Translations under genes and position numbers: made by a program
Assembly: GCF_003201835.2 (NCBI RefSeq)
Contig: NZ_CP029289.2
Location: 1 to 64,000, forward strand
Direction of reading: 5' to 3'
Length of the DNA: 64,000 bases
Source of the DNA: Acidianus brierleyi
GTDB taxonomy: Archaea; Thermoproteota; Thermoprotei_A; Sulfolobales; Sulfolobaceae
Notes under the pieces: generated by a model
The model's database searches: none
The model's input: the letters and a program-made list of their open reading frames with translations, nothing else
What the model was told of the DNA's origin: nothing
In this document: positions 58,336 through 64,000 of the stretch, piece by piece
Position numbering within the stretch: the stretch's first letter is position 1
Layout of the letters: every line of letters starts with the position of its first letter

Positions 58336-58460
58336 ATCATAAAAAGACGTTTCGATAATAATATTCTTATAAGTTTGCTTGTATTGTTACTTCCCTTTCT
58401 AAAAATATAATGATAAATACAAAGAAAATCTTAAAAAGTGGTTCAGTTCCGAATTAATTT

Positions 58461-60143
58461 ATGGAAAGCAAATGGATAGCATTAACAAACACTACGATTG
58501 CAATATTCATGGCTTTTGCAAATTATAATATGATAATAATAGCCTTACCAGCTATATTTCAGGGTATAGATTTTAATCCTACTAATCCGAGTGCTATAGC
58601 TTACTTACTATGGTTAATCTTAGGGTACATGATAATAACTTCCTCCTTTGTAGTAACGTTGGGAAGAATTTCTGATTCTCTAGGTAGAGCTAAACTCTAC
58701 ACAATAGGATTAGTGATTTTTACTATAGCTTCAGCTCTACTCTCAGCAGTAACAACTAAAGGAACAACTGCAATTTTAGAATTAATAGTTTTTAGACTAC
58801 TTCAAGGAGTAGGTGGAGGTTTCTTAATGGTTAATAGTGCAGCAATTCTAACAGATTATTTTCCTAGAAATGAACTAGGAAAAGCTTTAGGTCTTAATCA
58901 AGTAGCAGGATTAGTAGGAGGAATAGCAGGATTAATTCTAGGAGGAGTCCTTTCTGCTATAAATTGGAGATTCATATTCCTTGTTAATGTTCCAATAGGA
59001 GCTTTTGCTGCTATATGGTCATATAGAACTTTAAAAGATATAGGACAAAAAAGAAAAGGTAAGATAGACATCAAAGGAAACATTCTATTTACAGGTTTTA
59101 TAACTCTCTTTCTAGTAGCTATATCTTACATGCTTATTCCTTATGGTGGATCTCAATTAGGTTTTGGAAATCCTATTGTATGGATAGGTTTGCCAATATC
59201 TTTAGCCATGCTTATGGCATTTATATTTGTAGAAACTAAGGTTAAGGATCCAATGTTTAATTTATCCTTATTTAAGATTAAAGATTTCTCAATAGCTAAC
59301 TTAACAAACTTAACAGCTTCATTAGTTAGACAGGGTATAACAATATTGTTTATATTATTATTAGAAGCTATATGGCTTCCATTACACGGATATTCGTTTT
59401 CTTCAGTACCTTTTTGGGCAGGAATTTATCTAATACCTAATTTAGTAGGATTTGCAATATTTGGCAGTTTAGGCGGATATTTATCTGACAGATATGGATC
59501 TAAATATTTTACTTCTGGTGGATTATTTATATCAGCAGTTGGATTTGCAATATTGTATTTCCTACCCTATGATTTTAATTATACAATATTTGCTATTACA
59601 ATATTCATAATAGGAGGAGGAATGGGATTATTCAATTCTCCGAATATGGCAGACATAATGAGTTCAGTACCTATAAATCAGAGAGGCGTAGCTTCAGGTA
59701 TGAGAGCTGCTTTAGGCAATACAGGCTCCACTGCCAGTGTAGCTATATATTTTGTCATAATTATAAGTGGAATGGCTTTAGCTTTGCCTTCTGCCTTATC
59801 TTCTGCATTACATTCTGCAGGAATTTCTAGTGTACCTTATATACCAGCAGCTGTTGCGCTATTTTCTGCACTATTAGGGTATGATCCACTTTCCTCCCTA
59901 GCCGCTAAATTACCTCCTTCAGTAGCAGCACAAGTTTCTCAGCCTTCGTTCTTTTCTGACGCTATTGCTCCAGCGTTTATGGCAGGATTTAAAGAGATAG
60001 TTCTGATTTCCATAATAATTCTTATAGTGTCTGGAGTACTTTCTCTTATAAGGTCGGGAAATAGAATTGGAAGCGTTGGAGAAATGGGAGGAAATCCTCA
60101 AAGGGTTCAGGAATCTCAGGAGATTACTTCAAAGAGAAGCTGA
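58461..60143 (+). CDS. MFS drug exporter, DHA2 (14-helix) family
   Basis: The 560-residue protein has 14 helices and MFS motif A as GRISDSLGRAKLYT, motif B-like FRLLQGVGGGFLMVNSAAILTDYF and motif C-like GLVGGIAGLILGGVLSAINWRFIFLVNVP. This pattern matches EmrB/QacA-type proton-driven multidrug exporters. A MarR-type regulator gene overlaps its 3' end by 77 bp, a frequent pairing for drug pumps. Confidence 0.87.
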   Translation: MESKWIALTNTTIAIFMAFANYNMIIIALPAIFQGIDFNPTNPSAIAYLLWLILGYMIITSSFVVTLGRISDSLGRAKLYTIGLVIFTIASALLSAVTTKGTTAILELIVFRLLQGVGGGFLMVNSAAILTDYFPRNELGKALGLNQVAGLVGGIAGLILGGVLSAINWRFIFLVNVPIGAFAAIWSYRTLKDIGQKRKGKIDIKGNILFTGFITLFLVAISYMLIPYGGSQLGFGNPIVWIGLPISLAMLMAFIFVETKVKDPMFNLSLFKIKDFSIANLTNLTASLVRQGITILFILLLEAIWLPLHGYSFSSVPFWAGIYLIPNLVGFAIFGSLGGYLSDRYGSKYFTSGGLFISAVGFAILYFLPYDFNYTIFAITIFIIGGGMGLFNSPNMADIMSSVPINQRGVASGMRAALGNTGSTASVAIYFVIIISGMALALPSALSSALHSAGISSVPYIPAAVALFSALLGYDPLSSLAAKLPPSVAAQVSQPSFFSDAIAPAFMAGFKEIVLISIIILIVSGVLSLIRSGNRIGSVGEMGGNPQRVQESQEITSKRS

Positions 60144-60474
60144 AAAATACGGTTATAGTTCGACAGAGATACAAATATTATATCAATTACATATAAAACC
60201 TAGAAATATTACTGAATTATCAGAATTAATAGGTATAGGAAAATCAAGTGTAACGGAAATAATAGAAAAAATGGAAAAAAGAAATTTAGTAAAAAAGATA
60301 AAAAATGAAAATGATAAGAGATACACTATTATAAAAATAACTGAAGAAGGAGAAAAGGCGCTAGAACAAACCAGAGAAGAATATAAAAAGATATTATCAT
60401 CAATTTTGGAGAGAGTAAACGCAGAAGAAGTTATAAAATTTTTTGAAGAAATAGAAAAAGAATTAAATAGGTAG
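60067..60474 (+). CDS. MarR-family transcriptional regulator
   Basis: The 135-residue protein has the MarR winged helix: TEIQILYQLHIKPRNITELSEL, the recognition helix GKSSVTEIIEKMEKRNLV and the wing NENDKRYTIIKITEEG. The start is TTG at 60067 (or TTG 60076), inside the end of the exporter gene in another frame, so the two are translated from one mRNA. It probably represses the exporter operon until a drug or phenolic ligand binds. Confidence 0.82.
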   Translation: MEALEKWEEILKGFRNLRRLLQREAEKYGYSSTEIQILYQLHIKPRNITELSELIGIGKSSVTEIIEKMEKRNLVKKIKNENDKRYTIIKITEEGEKALEQTREEYKKILSSILERVNAEEVIKFFEEIEKELNR

Positions 60475-61155
60475 TTGAAAACCACCCTGCTGGCCAGATG
60501 GTAAGAAAGGTATTAATGCAGATGCTAATTGTTCAGCAGTTAAGCTATGTATCCATACTCTACCGGGTCCTTGTAAAGTTACAAAGAATAGCCCCTCATG
60601 AGCAAATAATAACGATCTTAAACCTCCAACCCTAGATACAGAATATTGCATGCCTTCTTGAAATGCCATCAAATGCGATGCCTCAACTTGTATGATTTCT
60701 CCTGGAGCTAGATCTTTTATATATAATCCACCATAAGAATGAATAAATAGATTACCATTACCGTGGAATCTAGCTAGGAATAATCCTTCTCCTCCTAATA
60801 TTCCTACTGATAGTCTTGCCATTTGGCTATCGTAATTTACTCCATCTTCTGCAAAAAGAAAAGTATGAGATTCTGCAATTATACCTTGTCCATTTAAAGG
60901 TATTTGAACTATTTTTCCTGGAAATATACCTGCAAATACTGCTTCACCTGGACCATTAAGTTCTGTAACAAAAAATGTTCCTCCTGTAAGTTCTCTTTTT
61001 AATGCTCCGAATAAACCTCCTCTCATTTTAGTTTGCATATTTACAGAAGCAGTTTTCATAAGAAGATGTCCCGCATCTCCAAAAATTTTTTCGCCGGAAT
61101 TTAAATAAACCTTAACGTACTGTATATCCTGGCCTACAATTTGATACTGTGGCAT
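60463..61155 (-). CDS. AIM24 family protein
   Basis: The 230-residue protein is built of repeated short beta units with GPGEAVFAG, GEGLFLARFHGNG and GPGRVWIHSL, the pattern of the AIM24 (TIGR00266) family with its double-stranded beta-helix fold. It has no signal or membrane helix. The cellular role in prokaryotes is not established. It converges on the MarR gene with a 12-bp overlap. Confidence 0.82.
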   Translation of the reverse strand: MPQYQIVGQDIQYVKVYLNSGEKIFGDAGHLLMKTASVNMQTKMRGGLFGALKRELTGGTFFVTELNGPGEAVFAGIFPGKIVQIPLNGQGIIAESHTFLFAEDGVNYDSQMARLSVGILGGEGLFLARFHGNGNLFIHSYGGLYIKDLAPGEIIQVEASHLMAFQEGMQYSVSRVGGLRSLLFAHEGLFFVTLQGPGRVWIHSLTAEQLASALIPFLPSGQQGGFQLPI

Positions 61156-61304
61156 GCTGTAAACTTAAATGAATAAGATATAAACTTTTTTATTATGATA
61201 TCTACCTAACATTAAAAAGTAAGTTCTAAACAATTTATAAGCTTTAGTTACATAACTAACCAAGTTTTAGGTCGTAAAAATAGCTTCTTATTTTATAAAA
61301 AAGT

Positions 61305-63083
61305 TTAATCACTTTGAGGATAAACTATTGGTGGACTTTGGACCGGTAATACGAAAGTACCAGACGTTAAATACCCTATATTACTGTAGAATTCTAAGTT
61401 AATAGTTTCATATGTTGGAGTAATAACAAACATATTCTGTTGAGTTTTTAGTATATTACTAAGAGACACTGAAGAGAATAGTTGTTGCGGAATAGAGACT
61501 ATAAGCGTACGATTAACTGATTCTCCAGGTGAAATATTAATGCTTAGTGGAACCTTAACTAGTCCTATAAATTCACCAGACTGAGGACCGCTAGAACCGC
61601 TTAAAGAAAATACAAAATATTCATCAAAACTTACATACGCATAATATATCTCTATCGTTTTATTTGATGGATTTGATATAGCGAAATTAAATTTAACAGT
61701 TATTGGAGTTTCAACGAAGAAGGATGAAATTTGAGGCTTGACTATGATATTTTCTTCTTTATAAACAGACAATTCCATAGAATTGGAGCTATATATCCCT
61801 GAATTGAAAGTACCATTTATTATCCCAGCAAATTCACTAAACCCAGCATTATTAAGATTAAGATTAAAAGGACCTATATTACTAACAATATTACTAACAC
61901 TAATATTACCTTCCATATTTCCGTCAAACTCTGCATGATAATTAAATACATTAGATTCAGGGTTTTCTATAATAATTTTACCAACAGCAGATCCATTTAT
62001 ATAAGTAGTGAAGTAGCTAATTAGACCAAGAAATCCATAATAATATGATGGAGTAATAGAAATTATACCTTTGCCTTTAATAATAGTAGCACTAGTGGCA
62101 TTAATAGTCAAAGACTTAATTGCAGTACCGTTTATTGTTCCATCAAAATTCGACAGAGATATCATACTACCTAAAACAGTCATAGAAACACTGCCATTAA
62201 CTACTAATGTTGGTTGTTGCGAACTTAACAAACTTGGTACTAAAGTTATATTTCCATCAAACATTCCATTTAATGTCAATTGAGAGTTACTACTTAAATC
62301 AAAAATACCGGAGATACTTCCGTTAATCTCTAAAGGATTGCTTTCAGGATACATGGATCCGCTGTAATAAGAATTAATATAGAAGAAAGAACTTTCACTA
62401 GAAGGACATAATTCTCCACTATATAACGTTAAGGTGTTTCCATATTCTGCCATAAGTGCTTGAAGGGGAGCCGTAGAGTTTATCGTAAATTGAGGATTTT
62501 GTAAAACCTTAAAACTATTAGGATTTAGCGAAACAATTCCTGCTGGCTCTGTTTCATACGTTGTTAATATTACTGTATATGGAGGTACTGCTATAATATT
62601 ACCAAGATTAGTGACTACTGCTATCGCATTATAGTTACCTGATACGGGTATTTTAACTGAGTCATAGCCATTAAACTTACTATTTATATTTGTTTCATTT
62701 ATTACTATATTTACATTTTTATTTATTACAGTCCATTCATTTTTAGAGTTTAGTCCTAATATAGTTTTAATTACTAACGGAACAGATGGATTATTTTGGA
62801 GAATAAGTACATAAAGTTCGGAATTATCGTATACTAAACCAAAATATTTAGGAGTTATTGAGCCCATAGCATTATTAGAAGATAATTGCAGATTATTTCT
62901 AATTACTGTTATTTCACTTAGTTGTTGTTGTGAAGAAGTTTCATATATTTGCGCGTTGGCTTGAGCCATATCACTTGATGTGGGTATAGAAAAAATCATA
63001 TACGATAATGGTATTAATATAACGATAACTATCAATAAAACAAATAGCATTGCTATAACAGGAGAAATGGCTTTTCTATTCAT
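61305..63083 (-). CDS. Large pilin-like secreted protein with class III signal
   Basis: The 592-residue protein begins MNRKAISPVIAMLFVLLIVI, a class III (archaeal pilin) signal with a likely cut after KA by PibD-type peptidase and the ISPVIA motif of the archaeal Pilin_N family. The rest is a long beta-rich, Asn/Ser-rich ectodomain with many N-x-S/T sites and repeat-like segments NGSISG, NGSVSM, DGNMEGNIS. It is far longer than normal pilins, so an adhesin or filament-tip role is possible. It follows the 174-residue gene by 4 bp. Confidence 0.7.
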   Translation of the reverse strand: MNRKAISPVIAMLFVLLIVIVILIPLSYMIFSIPTSSDMAQANAQIYETSSQQQLSEITVIRNNLQLSSNNAMGSITPKYFGLVYDNSELYVLILQNNPSVPLVIKTILGLNSKNEWTVINKNVNIVINETNINSKFNGYDSVKIPVSGNYNAIAVVTNLGNIIAVPPYTVILTTYETEPAGIVSLNPNSFKVLQNPQFTINSTAPLQALMAEYGNTLTLYSGELCPSSESSFFYINSYYSGSMYPESNPLEINGSISGIFDLSSNSQLTLNGMFDGNITLVPSLLSSQQPTLVVNGSVSMTVLGSMISLSNFDGTINGTAIKSLTINATSATIIKGKGIISITPSYYYGFLGLISYFTTYINGSAVGKIIIENPESNVFNYHAEFDGNMEGNISVSNIVSNIGPFNLNLNNAGFSEFAGIINGTFNSGIYSSNSMELSVYKEENIIVKPQISSFFVETPITVKFNFAISNPSNKTIEIYYAYVSFDEYFVFSLSGSSGPQSGEFIGLVKVPLSINISPGESVNRTLIVSIPQQLFSSVSLSNILKTQQNMFVITPTYETINLEFYSNIGYLTSGTFVLPVQSPPIVYPQSD

Positions 63084-63087
63084 ATTC

Positions 63088-63612
63088 TCACCCAGAAATC
63101 CATACGTAGCCTATTCTATAGTACTGCCCATTAAGATTTACAATAAACCATAATATCGCGTTCTCCCCATTTTTTAAATATATAAACTGTACAGAATTGG
63201 AATGAGTAGAGTAAATATAGGCATTACCATTATATAATACCGAACCAGAATCAGAATATACTACAATAGGTCTGTAAGAACCAATAGTATAATTAACATT
63301 AACCCAACCTTCCGATTGTAAAGGTGTAACATAAGTTTGAGAATTTTGAAGCGAGCTACTTACTTGAAACGCAACTATATACAAGGCTATATTGTAACTA
63401 GGAATAAACGGATATATAACGAAATTTATACCACTAGAATTTGAAATCTGTAATTCTCTTATTTGAAGTGACATGCTAATTTCTTGAGCTTGTTTAATAT
63501 TATTAATATTTGAGGCTTGAATTCCGAAGTATCCACCAAATAAACCTAAAGCTATAAGTCCAATTATAATAGTCGCTATTACAAGTATGAAAGTAGATAT
63601 TATATTATCCAT
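63088..63612 (-). CDS. FlaF/FlaG-like pilin accessory protein
   Basis: The 174-residue protein has one N-terminal helix (residues 4-32) starting right after MDNIIS, without a basic signal, followed by a beta-rich outer domain, the topology of archaellum stator proteins FlaF/FlaG and minor pilins. It is the first gene of a two-gene operon with the 592-residue pilin-like protein. It may anchor or initiate that filament. Confidence 0.6.
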   Translation of the reverse strand: MDNIISTFILVIATIIIGLIALGLFGGYFGIQASNINNIKQAQEISMSLQIRELQISNSSGINFVIYPFIPSYNIALYIVAFQVSSSLQNSQTYVTPLQSEGWVNVNYTIGSYRPIVVYSDSGSVLYNGNAYIYSTHSNSVQFIYLKNGENAILWFIVNLNGQYYRIGYVWISG

Positions 63613-63817
63613 TTACTTTCACCGTAGTCTATGTATTTTATAGGCGAACATTCTATTTAAATCTATTAGATAAAATAGTTACCATATAAAACCGCCAAAA
63701 TGAATTATTATCTTAAAATAAAAGGAAAGGTAATTTATTAACAAGACAAAATATAAAATTATTTGGTACGATATTTTCTACATATAAATTATTATCCCTA
63801 TATTCATAAATTGAATT

Positions 63818-64000
63818 TTATATAGAAATTAGAATTCTACCTTTTCTCTCTTTAGAAAATAAAGACAACAGAGCTTCTTTTCCATTGCTTAATGGAAATT
63901 CCTTCCAAACGAAGGATTTGCATTTATTACAGATTTCTGTTAATTCTCTAAATTCTTCGAAAGTTCCTCTAACAGTACCTATAAATGATATATGTCTAAG
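63818..64000 (-). CDS. C-terminal part of a probable zinc-dependent alcohol dehydrogenase (runs off the window)
   Basis: Only the last 60 codons are inside the window. They read FIGTVRGTFEEFRELTEIC, then KEFPLSNGKEALLSLFSKER, then KGRILISI, which fits the end of medium-chain dehydrogenases (helix, then FPLxxxxEALxxLxxGxxxGRIVL). The catalytic domain lies beyond 64000. Confidence 0.6.
   Translation of the reverse strand, partial: LRHISFIGTVRGTFEEFRELTEICNKCKSFVWKEFPLSNGKEALLSLFSKERKGRILISI

Overview
The window looks like chromosomal DNA of a thermoacidophilic crenarchaeon of the order Sulfolobales. Supporting signs are the low G+C, a SoxLABC-type quinol oxidase locus, sulfocyanins, a sulerythrin, many start codons only about 20-35 nt downstream of TATA boxes (leaderless transcription), and archaeal-type insertion sequences. 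An Acidianus-like genus is plausible, but the sequence alone does not settle it. No rRNA, tRNA or CRISPR array was seen.

Layout. 0.1-7.8 kb is a respiratory locus. A Rieske gene (soxL) with a trail of small membrane-protein genes runs leftward, and soxA-soxB-soxC plus a DUF1404-like gene run rightward from the same intergenic region. The lack of CuA ligands in SoxA indicates a quinol oxidase. 7.9-18.7 kb is mixed metabolism and transport: an NDH-2/SQR-like flavoprotein and pyruvate-oxidase-like TPP enzyme, a sulerythrin/HdrB-like Fe-S protein/DUF3501 operon, an SSS-family transporter with its DUF3311-like partner, a ParA/MinD-like ATPase, and an ABC exporter with its own winged-helix regulator. 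18.7-30.8 kb is disturbed DNA. An archaeal ATPase gene is reduced to two end fragments around an IS5-like wreck and an arsB arsenite pump, and a sugar-porter gene is split by a 3.5-kb nest of IS110-family elements.

30.8-51.8 kb is the most interesting part. It holds two long arsenite-oxidase-large-subunit-like (AioA-like) molybdopterin proteins, one Rieske protein of the arsenite-oxidase small-subunit type (AioB), a CuA-containing oxidase subunit II, two nearly duplicate subunit I genes, a DUF1404-like protein, two sulfocyanins, a tiny membrane subunit candidate and a pair of related membrane proteins with a Gly-x-Ser-Cys-Cys motif. Nearly every component is present twice. Together these suggest a quinone-independent chain: substrate to Mo/3Fe-4S protein, to Rieske, to sulfocyanin, to CuA, to haem-copper oxidase. 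Three of the four residues known to hold arsenite in bacterial AioA appear to be absent from the AioA-like proteins, so the substrate is open. The two sulfocyanin genes share a perfect 533-bp inverted repeat enclosing an IS1-family element, and a second, heavily trimmed copy of the IS110 pair lies just beyond.

51.8-64 kb is ordinary accessory chromosome: MFS and ABC exporters with a MarR regulator, a TauE/SafE permease, a phosphorylase-family protein, AIM24, a two-gene pilin-like operon and the C-terminal end of a probable zinc alcohol dehydrogenase.

Caution on sequence quality: almost all broken reading frames in the window lie in repeated mobile elements, while single-copy genes are intact. 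Real decay and unpolished repeat sequence are both possible.
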